Assembly: GCF_016863655.1 (NCBI RefSeq)
Contig: NZ_BOPH01000149.1
Span: forward strand, 1 to 64,000
Direction: 5' to 3'
DNA length: 64,000 bases
Origin: Virgisporangium ochraceum
Lineage (GTDB): Bacteria > Actinomycetota > Actinomycetes > Mycobacteriales > Micromonosporaceae
Part shown: piece after piece, positions 51,735 to 61,163 of the stretch
Position numbering within the stretch: the stretch's first letter is position 1
Layout: every line of letters starts with the position of its first letter
Notes under the pieces: generated by a model
The model's database searches: none
What the model was told of the DNA's origin: nothing
What the model saw: only the letters and a program-made list of their open reading frames with translations
Program-made: the position numbers and the translations under genes

Positions 51735-52363
51735 GGGCGCCTCTTGTCCGCGGAGCTGTCACTGTTCGGGTCGGTGCGGCTCCGTGACACCACCTGCATC
51801 GCCGCGACCATCAGCCCGGCGTGCCATCCGGGCGCGCGGCCATGCTCGGGTGGGCGGACGGTGCCCACCTCGTGACCGCTGCGGGCGAGCAGCCACGCGG
51901 TCAACGAGTTCGAGTTCCACATCTCGCCGGTGTGCATCTCGTCGCGACCCCACGTCAAAGCCGGTACCTGCGGCACGAGATCCAGTAGCCGCCGCACGCG
52001 GCAGGCATCGTCACCAATCTGCCGAGGTCCGCCGACGGCCGCCCCTACGTCGGGAATGACACCCGAGTGCCACCGCCGGACCTCATACCGGAACGCCGTG
52101 AAGCGGCCGAGCCGGCGCAACCCGACGGGACCCTCCCTTACGACACCACGGTCGACGGCACCGTTGCCCCAGACCGGAGTCATCTCGATCACGACACGGT
52201 CGCCGTCAAGGCGGACCTCCAGCGCGGAGTGGTACAGATCCCGAACAGCCCGCCTCTCAAGGCGCGCCGCACACGCCTCGAATACGCGGCCGTTGACGCG
52301 CACCGAACGGCCGCCGGCACCGAGCGGCAACCAGTACAGCACCACACTCGCAGCACCTGTCAC
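51731..52363 (-). CDS. Conserved protein, possibly papain-fold-like
   Basis: 210 residues from GTG 52363. DLYHSALEVRLDGDRVVIEM places a histidine where permuted NlpC/P60-type enzymes have theirs, and WNSNSLTAWLLARSGHEV is where the nucleophile Cys usually occurs, but here the position is Ser/Asn. It could be an inactive or altered papain-like fold, or an unrelated family. The next gene upstream on the strand is 28 bases away. Confidence 0.5.
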   Translation of the reverse strand: MTGAASVVLYWLPLGAGGRSVRVNGRVFEACAARLERRAVRDLYHSALEVRLDGDRVVIEMTPVWGNGAVDRGVVREGPVGLRRLGRFTAFRYEVRRWHSGVIPDVGAAVGGPRQIGDDACRVRRLLDLVPQVPALTWGRDEMHTGEMWNSNSLTAWLLARSGHEVGTVRPPEHGRAPGWHAGLMVAAMQVVSRSRTDPNSDSSADKRRP

Positions 52364-52391
52364 GGAGTCACCGTCCGGCTGTCGTGGCGTT

Positions 52392-53141
52392 CTACTGTCG
52401 TGGCGCCGTCGGCGAAGCGCCCGCGTGCGCGAGAGCGGACAGGGTCTGGCTGCCGACGATCGCCGGTGCCTGGTGAACGAGCTCGTCGTTGGTGATGGCT
52501 TCGACCATGAACCGGGCGAAGTCCACCCGGCGGGTCATGTTGCTCCGCAGGATCGGATCCCCGGCGTGCCGGCTCCACACGGGGAGGCCCTGACTGGGGC
52601 CCTCCTCCAGGTCACTGCCCCGTACGACGGTCCACCGGGTGTCGCTGGCGAAGATCCGCCGGCAGGCCTCCACCTGGTCGTCGATGTCGGCGAACCGGGC
52701 GAGTTTGGCGATCGGGCCGGCGATTCTCACGAGCGCTTTGAGTTTCCACGAGTACCGGTCCTGGCCGTCGAGGGTGATGTGCCATCCACACGAGAACACC
52801 AGGCGTGCGCGCGGCTCGGCATGGTCGAGGACCGCTTGGGCGGTTCCCGATGAGTAGCCGTGGACTCCCCGGGGGACCAGCACGGTCAACACCGCGTCGC
52901 AGCCGGCGACCGCACGCTTGATGACCTCACGGTCGTCCGTGGCCCCGGCAACAACGGTGATGCGGCCCGTGAAGGCGTCGAGCTTGCCCACGCTCGCCTC
53001 CCGGCATACACCGACCACCTCGTAGCCGCGGTCCAGCGCGTGCCCGACCATGTACTGCCCGAGCTTTCCGGACGCCCCGACGATGCAGACCTTGAAATTG
53101 GCGGAATCATGGGCCCGCGCCGGGTCCTGTGAGGACGTCAT
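52392..53141 (-). CDS. NAD(P)-binding NmrA/SDR-like protein
   Basis: 249 residues from ATG 53141 (GAGGAGCAAGGAC upstream). KVCIVGASGKLGQYMVGHAL has the GxxGxxG nucleotide motif; TVVAGATDDREVIKRAVAGC and VLTVLVPRGVHGYSSGTAQA follow the atypical SDR (NmrA-like) pattern; DTRWTVVRGSDLEEGP is the typical mid-domain. It may act as a redox-sensing regulator or an epimerase-like enzyme; substrate unknown. Confidence 0.8.
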   Translation of the reverse strand: MTSSQDPARAHDSANFKVCIVGASGKLGQYMVGHALDRGYEVVGVCREASVGKLDAFTGRITVVAGATDDREVIKRAVAGCDAVLTVLVPRGVHGYSSGTAQAVLDHAEPRARLVFSCGWHITLDGQDRYSWKLKALVRIAGPIAKLARFADIDDQVEACRRIFASDTRWTVVRGSDLEEGPSQGLPVWSRHAGDPILRSNMTRRVDFARFMVEAITNDELVHQAPAIVGSQTLSALAHAGASPTAPRQ

Positions 53142-53495
53142 GTCCTTGCTCCTCGCCTGTGGATGCGATTCCGATCGGCTGTCCATCACCGGGGTCCGGA
53201 GCGATACCGGCCACCCTACGCCCTTTCGGCGCGTCCGCTCGATGTCGATCTGTCGGCGCGCGATGGCTGGGCCGGTGCGATCGTCGCCAGGTTCCCGAAA
53301 GTGCGCTGTCCGGAACAGCGGGGATCGGCGTAATGTGAGCGCGGGGACCGATCCGGTCCTCCACGCCTGTCAGCGATGCTGGCGCGCCTCCCACGCCGCC
53401 CGGACCTCGCGGTTGCCCAGTGATGTCCGGCGCCTCGACCGGGGCGTCGCCTCCGGCCGCAATCCGCAGCCTGTGCCCCCGAGGGGCGTGGAACC
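53142..53495. other. Divergent promoter region
   Basis: 354 bases between the NmrA-like gene and the SigB-type sigma gene. Promoters of both must lie here; I see no strong repeat or known box. Confidence 0.4.
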
Positions 53496-54410
53496 ATGAC
53501 CACCCTCGTCGTAGCGATCCCGAACATCCAGCCATCGCCGGTCACTGAAGCCTCGACACCGTCGAACGGCGGCCGACCGGCAGCAATCCCGACCGGCCTC
53601 GCCGGCCGAGGTTCACGACGTCTGAGCACGGCGCCGCTGGTCACGACCGAACAGTTGCTCCGGGCACGCGACCGGCTGCCGGTCGGCCACCCGGAGCGTG
53701 ATCTCCTGCGCGCCCAGGCCATCGAGGACAACCTACCGCTGGCCAGGCGGCTGGCACGTCGCTACGCCGGCCGCGGCGAACGCTTCGACGACCTCGTCCA
53801 GGTCGCCGCCCTGGCCCTGATCAGAGCCGTCGACGGGTACTCCTCCGACCGGCCAACCCCGTTCGTCAGCTACGCCGTCCCGACGATCACCGGTGCGCTC
53901 AAGCGGCACTTCCGCGATACCGCCTGGGGCATGCGCGTACCACGGTCGACCCAGGAACTGCTCCTTGACCTGCCCGCGACGATCAGTCACCTCACCCACC
54001 TGCGCGGCCGGGCGCCGGCACCGGCCGAAATCGCCGACCACCTTCGCGTCAACGTCGACGTGCTCCTCGCCGCGATCAACGCCGCCCAGGTGTACCGGTT
54101 ACCGTCGCTGAACACGAGCGTTACCGCCGACGACAATGTCGAGCTCATCGACCTGGTCGGGGGCGTCGATCCCGGCTACGCGGGCATCGACGACAGCATG
54201 GAGCTCGGATCACTCGTCGCGGCCCTGCCGCTGCGCGAGCGGCGCGTCCTCACGATGCGGTTCTATGACGAGATGACCCAGGCCCGCATCGCCGCCGAGA
54301 TCGGTGTCTCGCAGATGCACGTCTCGCGGCTCCTGTGCAGAGCCCTCACTCAACTCCGGGTCGGCTTCCTCGCCTCGGCCGATGACCCGCCAGAGAACGC
54401 CGCCCGTTGA
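53496..54410 (+). CDS. RNA polymerase sigma factor, SigB/SigF/SigG family
   Basis: 304 residues. Region 2: NLPLARRLARRYAGRGERFD, DLVQVAALALIRAVDGYSSD, FVSYAVPTITGALKRHFRDT, with the WGMRVPRSTQELL segment; region 3: TISHLTHLRGRAPAPAEIAD; region 4: LRERRVLTMRFYDEMTQARI and AAEIGVSQMHVSRLLCRALT. This is a stress/sporulation-type alternative sigma factor that recognises GTTT-N15-GGGTAT promoters, one of which lies before the desaturase at 39045. The first 45 residues are low-complexity. Activity is probably set by an anti-sigma/RsbU-type cascade (inference). Confidence 0.93.
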   Translation: MTTLVVAIPNIQPSPVTEASTPSNGGRPAAIPTGLAGRGSRRLSTAPLVTTEQLLRARDRLPVGHPERDLLRAQAIEDNLPLARRLARRYAGRGERFDDLVQVAALALIRAVDGYSSDRPTPFVSYAVPTITGALKRHFRDTAWGMRVPRSTQELLLDLPATISHLTHLRGRAPAPAEIADHLRVNVDVLLAAINAAQVYRLPSLNTSVTADDNVELIDLVGGVDPGYAGIDDSMELGSLVAALPLRERRVLTMRFYDEMTQARIAAEIGVSQMHVSRLLCRALTQLRVGFLASADDPPENAAR

Positions 54411-54474
54411 CGCACGACCGGCAGGCTCAACCGGCGGGCGGCATCATCGCCGACCGCCGGCAGAGGCCCGACTC

Positions 54475-55179
54475 CTACTTGAGCCAGGGTGCCCGTTGGA
54501 CGAGCGGGGTCGCCGCCCATTGGCGGCCGAGGCCGAGGGTGTTGCCGGCACCGAGCAGGGCCAGCACGACGAGGATGGCCGCGTAGACCAGGTGGTCGTC
54601 CATGAACGGGTTGCTGGCCGGAGGCAGCACCGCGGACCACATCATGACGGTCAGCAGTGCTCCTGCGCCGGCCGCGATGCGCATCCCGATGCCCAGCATC
54701 AGCGCGAGGCCGACTCCCAGCAGGGCGGCCATGAACAGCGCGTCGGCGATGCCGGTTCCGGCGATGTTCTGGTAGAAGCCGCTGAACGGTCCCTTCGCGG
54801 AGCTCAGGAAGCCGTTGGTGGGGCTGCCGCCGTTGAACCAGGACCGCTCCGACGGGGTGGCGAAGCCGAGGCCGAACGCTTTGTCCAGGAACGCCCAGAG
54901 GAAGACCCAGCCCAACGCGATGCGGATGCCGGCCAACAGGTAGCGGGCCGCTACAGCCGCACGCGGGCTCGGATCGACGGTCGGTTCGGTGGTCGGCTGC
55001 CGCATCTGGCCGCGGTCATCCAAGCGGGGTCGGTCGGCCGAGGCGTGGCGCCCGACAGTGCCGGCGGACCGGGGTCCGGCCGGAGATGCCGGCATCGGAT
55101 CGGTCAGCGTTGGTGTCAGCGTCCCGACGGGAGGTTCGGTGGATCGGTGGTTCCGAGCGATGTCGACCATCGCATTCAC
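54475..55179 (-). CDS. DoxX/DoxD-like membrane protein
   Basis: Up to 234 residues. A disordered N-terminus (about 70) is followed by LLAGIRIALGWVFLWAFLDK, AFGLGFATPSE, IADALFMAALLGVGLALMLG, MRIAAGAGALLTVMMWSAVL, LVYAAILVVLALLGAGNTLG: a four-span DoxX/DoxD layout. Members function as quinone-linked oxidoreductase subunits or thiosulfate oxidase parts; the exact reaction is unknown. Converges with the sigma gene. Confidence 0.82.
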   Translation of the reverse strand: MNAMVDIARNHRSTEPPVGTLTPTLTDPMPASPAGPRSAGTVGRHASADRPRLDDRGQMRQPTTEPTVDPSPRAAVAARYLLAGIRIALGWVFLWAFLDKAFGLGFATPSERSWFNGGSPTNGFLSSAKGPFSGFYQNIAGTGIADALFMAALLGVGLALMLGIGMRIAAGAGALLTVMMWSAVLPPASNPFMDDHLVYAAILVVLALLGAGNTLGLGRQWAATPLVQRAPWLK

Positions 55180-55650
55180 ATTCCTTCAAGGTGCTCATTG
55201 AGCAGATACCCGCGACGCAGAACGGCCGCAGGTTGGTTGTCGCGTGGCACGGCTTCGTGTACCGCCGGCCGGATCGGAGAACGTGCGGGCCGCATGAGCC
55301 GGAAGCTCGTGAGTGTTGCGCATCTTCTGGCGCGTCGACGGTGGCGAGGTTGACAGCCACCGCGTTCGGGCGACGGGTCCACCCTACGCCTATCGACGCG
55401 CTTCTGTGCGGTGCGTTCCGGCCGGGACTCCGGGCAGGCGTACAGTGAGACTGTCACTTCAGACCCCGGTGGCGCAGCACGTCGCCGGTGGACGCCTCCA
55501 CCGATCAAGGCCGGTACGGCCGGATCGAGTATCGAGCGCTCTCCTTGTCGCCAACGGCGACGGACCCCGCAGGCACCACCCGGTCCCCGGTCCACTGTGG
55601 ACAAGAACACCGACCGGCTCGCCCAGAGCCGGCTCGGGAGAGGACCCTAC
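55180..55650. other. Intergenic, promoter region of the SPFH gene
   Basis: 471 bases without a recognisable gene or repeat. Contains only short unconvincing frames. Confidence 0.4.
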
Positions 55651-56478
55651 ATGTCAATCGTGTGGATCGCTGTCGCCATCTTCGTCGTGGTGCTGTTGTT
55701 CCTGGCACTCGCCGTACGCATCGTCAAGCAGTACGAGCAGGGCGTGCTGTTCCGGCTCGGCCGTGTCATCGGCGTCCGCCAGGCCGGCCTGACCTTCATC
55801 ATCCCGGTCGTCGACGTCCTGCAACGGGTGAGCCTGCGCATCGTCACGATGCCGATCCAGTCGCAGGGCATCATCACCCGCGACAACGTCAGCGTCGACG
55901 TCTCCGCCGTCGCCTACTACCGCATCGTCGACGCGGTGAAGTCGGTCGTCGCCATCGAGAACGTCGGTGCGGCCATCAACCAGATCGCCCAGACCACCCT
56001 GCGCAAGGTCGTCGGACAGCACACCCTCGACGAGACCCTGTCCGAAACCGACCGCATCAACGTCAACATCCGCGAGATCCTCGACGTCGCCACCGAGGAC
56101 TGGGGCGTCGTGGTCACCCTTGTCGAACTCAAGGACATCCAACTCCCGGACAGCATGAAACGGGCCATGGCCCGCCAGGCCGAAGCCGAACGGGAGAAGC
56201 GCGCCAAGATCATCGCCGCCGAAGGCGAAGCCCTGGCCGCCGACGCCCTCGGTACCGCCGCCGACATCATGCTCGCCCACCCCCTCGCGTTGCAGCTACG
56301 CAACCTGCAGAGCCTGGTCGAGATCGGCGTCGACAAGAACACCACCGTCGTCTTCCCCGCCCCACTCATGAGCACCATCGGCGACCTCGGAGCCTTCCTC
56401 ACCCGGGAAACCACAGCATCCGCCGCCACGCGACCCGCCGCCGAACGCGTGCCGAACGGAAAACCCGTCACGCCGTAG
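55651..56478 (+). CDS. SPFH-domain (stomatin/slipin-like) membrane protein
   Basis: 275 residues from ATG 55651. One membrane anchor (WIAVAIFVVVLLFLALAV, residues 4-22), then SPFH: IVKQYEQGVLFRLGRVIGVR, LTFIIPVVDVLQRVSLRIVT, VDVSAVAYYRIVDAVKSVVA, LRKVVGQHTLDETLSETDRI, and the Ala/Glu-rich C-terminal helix (RQAEAEREKRAKIIAAEGEA). Slipins form membrane microdomain scaffolds, often under stress control. GGGAGAGGA precedes the start. The broken copy at 48408 is the same anchor. Confidence 0.92.
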   Translation: MSIVWIAVAIFVVVLLFLALAVRIVKQYEQGVLFRLGRVIGVRQAGLTFIIPVVDVLQRVSLRIVTMPIQSQGIITRDNVSVDVSAVAYYRIVDAVKSVVAIENVGAAINQIAQTTLRKVVGQHTLDETLSETDRINVNIREILDVATEDWGVVVTLVELKDIQLPDSMKRAMARQAEAEREKRAKIIAAEGEALAADALGTAADIMLAHPLALQLRNLQSLVEIGVDKNTTVVFPAPLMSTIGDLGAFLTRETTASAATRPAAERVPNGKPVTP

Positions 56479-56514
56479 GGCACCCGCATTCGACACTTCA
56501 CGGAAGGAGGCGTC

Positions 56515-57525
56515 ATGACCATCAAACTCCGGCCCAGCACCCAGCCCAACACCGAGGCACTGGCCAAGGCACTGACCCAGACGGTCACCGCGGCGGGCCT
56601 CGCCCCGTCGATCCACAACACCCAGCCATGGCGGTGGCGGATGACCGGCGACGGGCTGGACCTCCACCTCGAACCCAGCCGTCTCCTCCAGGTCTCCGAC
56701 CCCGACACCCGCCTGTCCACGCTGAGCTGCGGGGCCGCCCTGCACCACGCCCGGGTCAGCCTCGCCGCACAAGGCTGGCGCGCCACCGTGACCCGCATAC
56801 CCGACCCCGCCCACCCCGGGCACCTCGCACACCTGCGGGTGGACGGCCCCGCACCGGAACCGGTGGAGGCGCTGACGGTGCGCCGCGCGCGAACCATCGG
56901 GCTGCGCCACACCGACCGCCGGCCCCTGACCGGGCCGCCGATCGGCCCGGCGGACATCACCACCCTCCTCACAGCCGTCGGGGCCGAGGGCGCGTCGCTG
57001 TACATCCTGCGCCCGGACCAGATCATCGACCTGGCCACGTCAGCCCACCACGCCCAGCGCACCGACCTGCACGAGGCCCGGTGGCAGGCGGAACTCGCCC
57101 ACTGGACCGGCGGCACCCGACCCACAGGCAGCGGCATTCCCGACGCCACGATTCCCGCGCAGCCATCAGAGACCCCCGTCCCCGGGCGCGACTTCGGCCA
57201 CTACGGCGACCTGCCGATCAGCCAAGGACACGACCGGGCAGCGGTGTTCGCGATCATCTACGGCCGCGGCGACCGTCCACAAGACTGGCTCCACGCCGGG
57301 GAAGCCCTGTCCGCGGCCTGGCTCACCGCCACCGAGATCGGCGTCTCCCTGCTACCGCTCAGCGCCACCATCGAGACGCTCAGCACCCGCCAGGCCATGC
57401 GCGCCCTGCTCTCCAGCGCCGGCCACCCTTACCTGGTTCTACGACTCGGCACCGCCGAGCCCGACGACACCGGACCCGCCTACGCCCCGCGGCTGCCGAC
57501 CGACCAGATCATCGACATGTCCTGA
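56515..57525 (+). CDS. Acg-family nitroreductase-like flavoprotein
   Basis: 336 residues. GLAPSIHNTQPWRWRMTGDG is the Acg family start; a two-lobed alpha/beta body follows with RTIGLRHTDRRPLTGPPIGP, VFAIIYGRGDRPQDWLHAGE and LLPLSATIETLSTRQAMRAL. Acg proteins are nitroreductase homologs that hold FMN in a covered site and are part of hypoxia/dormancy regulons in mycobacteria. AAGGAGG precedes ATG 56515, 36 bases after the SPFH gene, so co-transcription is likely. Confidence 0.88.
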   Translation: MTIKLRPSTQPNTEALAKALTQTVTAAGLAPSIHNTQPWRWRMTGDGLDLHLEPSRLLQVSDPDTRLSTLSCGAALHHARVSLAAQGWRATVTRIPDPAHPGHLAHLRVDGPAPEPVEALTVRRARTIGLRHTDRRPLTGPPIGPADITTLLTAVGAEGASLYILRPDQIIDLATSAHHAQRTDLHEARWQAELAHWTGGTRPTGSGIPDATIPAQPSETPVPGRDFGHYGDLPISQGHDRAAVFAIIYGRGDRPQDWLHAGEALSAAWLTATEIGVSLLPLSATIETLSTRQAMRALLSSAGHPYLVLRLGTAEPDDTGPAYAPRLPTDQIIDMS

Positions 57526-57559
57526 CATCGGTCCGTCGGGGGTAGTACCGGCGTTGCAT

Positions 57560-58420
57560 GCGGGGCGCAGAGCCGCTCGCCAACCGGCTCGTGTTCGGTA
57601 CCGAAATGCGCAATCGGCTGACAGCTGTTCGGCACCGCTGCGGCGCCGCCAGCAAGATCCGCGCCTTCCTTTCCAGCGGCGGCGATCTCGCCTTCTGCGG
57701 CCATCACGCCAACCCCTACGCCGAGACCATCCGTCGACGCGCATCGGCATACCGGCAACCTCGACGTAGGAGTGGGCGCGGCGGGCAACGACCTGATCCG
57801 GTCTGCTGAGGACACCGGTGTCCGACAAGCCCGCCGGGAGAACAACAGCCGGTCGGCGACCTCGTCGAAGGGCTCGTCGAAGGCGCGCTCGATCGCCGCC
57901 CCCAGCAACCGGGTGTCCGGCGCGAACATGCACGTCTCCTGCCGCGACAGCAGCGCGACGATGTCGGTCCGGGCCCAGGTAGTCGGTCTCAGCGTCGCGG
58001 ATCCCGCTTGTGTGGTGCATCAGCTCGACGAGCTTGACGTGGGCGGCGGACTTGATTCCCGGTGCCCACTTCGCCAGTTCGTCATCGAGGTCCAGACGGC
58101 CGTCGTCGGCCGCCAGAAGCGGTAGCCGAGCCGTAAAGTGTTTCGCCATCGATGCCGCCTTCACCACCGTCTCCGGTGTGAAAGGCACCGCATGCTCGAC
58201 CACCGCCATGCCCTCCGAGCGCTCGGCGACGTCGCCGGCCGGGCCTTGGACGAGCAGGACGGCTCCCCCGTTGGTCATGGCTCGATCACGCCGACCCGGC
58301 CACGGACGGCTGGAGGTCGAGAAACCAGATCCCGGTACCGCCGGACAGCGCCGGCGAGGGCGGCCCGGTGATGAGACGCAGCGCCCGGTCGGCGTCGTCG
58401 CGGGTGGCCGACACCGTTCA
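57560..58420 (-). pseudogene. Broken serine beta-lactamase-family hydrolase
   Basis: One frame reads HAVPFTPETVVKAASMAKHF (with the SxxK motif S-M-A-K), LAKWAPGIKSAAHVKLVELM, HHTSGIRDAETDYLGPD. A second frame then has TRLLGAAIERAFDEPFDEVA and DRLLFSRRACRT. At least one frame change and the loss of the Y-x-N motif region make it non-functional. Class-C/DD-peptidase-like family. Confidence 0.75.
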
Positions 58421-58451
58421 CCAGCCTCCAGGAGATTGGTGCCGTTTCCTC

Positions 58452-58488
58452 CGTTCTGTACTGACTGACACGTTCTGTACGACTGACG
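58452..58488 (-). promoter_or_regulatory. Direct-repeat operator-like site
   Basis: CGTTCTGTAC-(T)-GACTGAC occurs twice, 19 bp apart (58452-58469 and 58471-58487), with one base difference. It lies just upstream of the broken beta-lactamase gene on the minus strand and of the GGDEF relic on the plus strand. It resembles TetR-type operators (CTGTAC cores). Confidence 0.4.
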
Positions 58489-58528
58489 CGGCCGCATCCT
58501 GTTTCGTCATGTCGGCCGCTGTCATCCG

Positions 58529-59345
58529 GTGCCACAACCGTCGATGTCGCTGTTGTGGATGATCAGCGGTCTGACGCTCGGCCTGGCCTGCCTGCATCCG
58601 TCGATGCTGGACCTCGAAACCCCGAGCGCCGTGGTCAATCCCGACCTGGGACCCGTACGCCTGACCGCGCTCGCGTTCGCCACGCTGCTCGCCCCGGCGG
58701 CCCTGCTGATCCAGTGCCTGCGGGGTGCGCCGCTGTTCGTACCGCTCATCTGCGCCTCCTGCAGCGTGCTGTTCCTGCCGGCAATCTTCCGGCTGGCCGG
58801 TGTGCTCGCGGTTCAGCGCCGGATGGCGGTGACCGACATGCTGACCGGCCTCCACTCGCGGCGCTACTTCGAGGACGCATCGTCGGCCCAGGCCCGGCGA
58901 CGTAACCACACGGCCGTGCTGCTGCTCGACATCGACCACTTCAAGCGGGTCAACGACACCTACGGCCACGACGGCGGGGACCTGGTCCTCCGCGAGGTCG
59001 GGCAACGCCTTCCCGAGCCGTACGCCGGGGGACGTGCCGGCTCGATACGGGGGCGAGGAGTTCGTCGTCCTCCTGCCGAACACCACGTCCGCCGAGGCGC
59101 GGGAGACCGCCGAGCGGATCCGTGCGGCGATCGGCGGACGCCCGGTCGAGGTCGGCGACGGCGTCACCACCACGATCACGGCGTCGATCGGCGTGGCCTG
59201 CCGGCCGGATGACGTCGCCCAGCCGGACCAGCTCACCCTCCTCGCCGATCAGATGCTCTACCGGGCCAAGCAGACGGGCCGCAACCGGGTCGTCGCCGCA
59301 TCCGATGAGGTCCTGGCCGCCGGATCCGCTGACCTCCCCCCTTAG
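58529..59345 (+). pseudogene. GGDEF-domain (diguanylate cyclase) gene, frameshifted and truncated
   Basis: A hydrophobic N-terminus (LWMISGLTLGLACLHPSMLD; LLIQCLRGAPLFVPLICASC) leads to MTDMLTGLHSRRYFED-like GGDEF start (VTDMLTGLHSRRYFED) and LLLDIDHFKRVNDTYGHDGG. Then at a GGGGG run near 59028-59032 the frame changes, and the second frame gives VPARYGGEEFVVLLP, with the active GGEEF motif, and RYGGEEF through ADQMLYRAKQTGRNRVV. The usual longer membrane sensor part is missing. A sequencing slip in the G-run is possible. Confidence 0.75.
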
Positions 59346-59371
59346 CGTGCAGCCTGAACTGTGATCCACGC

Positions 59372-59530
59372 TGACGGGCGAGCCGGGCCGCGGATACCCG
59401 AACATCTGCTCCGCCCGGGCATTGACGACCAGAATCACCCCGCTTCGTCGACCCCGATGACCGCGTCGGGAGCGGAGTCGAGCATGCCGGCGGGCACGCT
59501 GTCCGAGACGCTCGTGGACTGCATGGCTGT
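59372..59530 (-). pseudogene. PAS-domain fragment
   Basis: Minus strand reads MLDSAPDAVIGVDEAG, then after a one-base change ILVVNARAEQMFGYPRPGSP, the start of a PAS domain of sensor kinases. It stops within 20 residues after that. Only the first third of a PAS domain remains. Confidence 0.6.
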
Positions 59531-59666
59531 CGCGCCCGGCCCCAGCGGCGTGCGGATGCGCCCAGAGTCGACGTCGACTCCCGCCGGTCGCGGACGTCGG
59601 GATGGGCGCCGAGAAGCAGGACCGTGGTCATGGTGTCCTCTCTCCGGTTGCTCGACCAGCCGCGCG

Positions 59667-60293
59667 TCACCCGGCCTGCTTCAGCCCTCGCGTGGTCCGG
59701 GCGACCCGGATGACGCGCTGGGCCTGGTGGCGGGCGGCGTTGCGGGTGTCGTCGTCGATGGAGCCGAGGGCGTCGCCCCAGACGGCGTGGTGGGAGGTGC
59801 CGTACGGGTTGCCGTCGACGAACTTGACCGGGTCGGTGTATCCGGGTGGCACGATGATCCCGCCGAAGTGGTAAATGCTGTTGTAGATGGCGAGCAGGGT
59901 GGACTCGTGGCCGCCGTGCCGGGTTCCGGTCGAGGTGAAGGCGCTGTAGACCTTGTCGGCGAGTTCGTTTTTCTGCCACAACGGCGAGAGGGTGTCGAGG
60001 AACTGCTTCAGCTGGGCGGCCATGTTGCCGAACCGGGTGGGTGAGCCGAAGACGATGGCGTCGGCCCAGGAGATGTCGTCGTGGCTCGGTGGTGGCACGT
60101 CGGCGGTGGCCGTGTGGTGGGCGGCCCACAGCGGGTTCGCGTCGATCGCGGCCCGCGGGGCCAGTTCGGCGGCCTTGCGGACGCGGACCTCGGCGCCGGC
60201 GGCTCCAGCCGCCGCGGCGATCTCCGCGGCGATGGCCGTGCCGGTGCCGGTCGACGAGTAGTAGACGACAGCGAGTTTCACTGAATTGGACAT
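59667..60293 (-). CDS. wrbA: NAD(P)H:quinone oxidoreductase WrbA-type flavodoxin
   Basis: 208 residues. KLAVVYYSSTGTGTAIAAEI is the FMN phosphate loop; AIVFGSPTRFGNMAAQLKQF and the mid-part VYSAFTSTGTRHGGHESTLL match WrbA; ends with a helix. WrbA reduces quinones by two electrons, avoiding semiquinone radicals. AAGGAAAGAG precedes ATG 60293. It follows the SDR gene by 30 bases on the same strand and is probably in the same MarR-controlled operon. Confidence 0.93.
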   Translation of the reverse strand: MSNSVKLAVVYYSSTGTGTAIAAEIAAAAGAAGAEVRVRKAAELAPRAAIDANPLWAAHHTATADVPPPSHDDISWADAIVFGSPTRFGNMAAQLKQFLDTLSPLWQKNELADKVYSAFTSTGTRHGGHESTLLAIYNSIYHFGGIIVPPGYTDPVKFVDGNPYGTSHHAVWGDALGSIDDDTRNAARHQAQRVIRVARTTRGLKQAG

Positions 60294-60323
60294 GGTGCGC
60301 TCTTTCCTTGAGGGGGAACGGGG

Positions 60324-61148
60324 TCAGGCTCCGGCCTGCCTGCGGCGATCGGAGAGCGTGGGCAGGTGGCCCGTCACCCCTCCGTCGACGTAGATCAGCT
60401 GCCCGGTGATGAAACGTGATTCGTCGGAGGCGAGGAACACCACCGCGTTGGCGACGTCCGCCGGTTCTCCGACGGTGTCGAGCATCTGCGAGTCCAGGAG
60501 CAGTTGGGCCGGTGCGATGTCCTCCAGTCGGTGCGACCGCGCGGGCGCACCGGACGGGCCGGGCGGCGGGATCATGCCGGGGGCCAGTGCGTTGCTGCGG
60601 ATGCCGAGGTGGCCGAAGGACGTGGCCACCGACTTCGTCAGGTAGTTGACCGCCGCCTTGCTGGTGCCGTAGGCGACCAGTGCGAGGTCTCCGCCGGCGG
60701 CCTGCACCGACGAGGTGTTGATGATCGAACCGCCGCCGGACCCGGCCATCACCGGGACGGCGTACTTGCTGCCGAGGAGGACGCTGCCCGCGTTGACCCC
60801 GATGGTCCGCATCAGGTACTCGTGGCTGACCCCGACCACGTCGGTGTCCCGCAGGATCCAGTCGGCGCCCACCAACCCGGCGTTGTTCCACAGCACGTCG
60901 AGGCGTCCGTAGGTCTCCGTGGCCAGCGTCACCACGGCAGCCATGTCGCTCTCGACGCTGACGTCACCGGTGAACGGCGTCACGTCGTAGCCGCGCTCCA
61001 CGAGGTCCTTCGCCCGCTCGTGCACGGCCGGCGACAGGTCCATCATCACCACGCGCGCGCCCTCGGCCGCCATCGCCCGCACGCCCGCGAAGCCGAGGGC
61101 GCCGGCCGCGCCGGTGGCGATCGCCACTTTGCCCGTCAAGCGATCCAT
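60324..61148 (-). CDS. Short-chain dehydrogenase/reductase
   Basis: 274 residues from ATG 61148. LTGKVAIATGAAGALGFAGV (TGxxxGxG NAD(P) motif), LWNNAG (NNAG), IINTSSVQAAGGDLALVAYG and YGTSKAAVNYLTK (Tyr-x-x-x-Lys active site) are present, and ITGQLIYVDGGVTGHL ends the fold. Classical SDR; substrate unknown. An upstream in-frame start at 61217 lies in the MarR operator and is rejected. Divergent to the MarR gene. Confidence 0.93.
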   Translation of the reverse strand: MDRLTGKVAIATGAAGALGFAGVRAMAAEGARVVMMDLSPAVHERAKDLVERGYDVTPFTGDVSVESDMAAVVTLATETYGRLDVLWNNAGLVGADWILRDTDVVGVSHEYLMRTIGVNAGSVLLGSKYAVPVMAGSGGGSIINTSSVQAAGGDLALVAYGTSKAAVNYLTKSVATSFGHLGIRSNALAPGMIPPPGPSGAPARSHRLEDIAPAQLLLDSQMLDTVGEPADVANAVVFLASDESRFITGQLIYVDGGVTGHLPTLSDRRRQAGA

Positions 61149-61163
61149 CGGGACCTCCTCAGA

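Noticed and set aside
55488..57545. Plus-strand 685-residue open frame
   Set aside because: Shifted-frame shadow over the SPFH and Acg genes; extremely Arg/His/Pro-rich.
59233..60891. Minus-strand 552-residue open frame
   Set aside because: Shifted-frame shadow through WrbA and SDR, both of which are clear in another frame.
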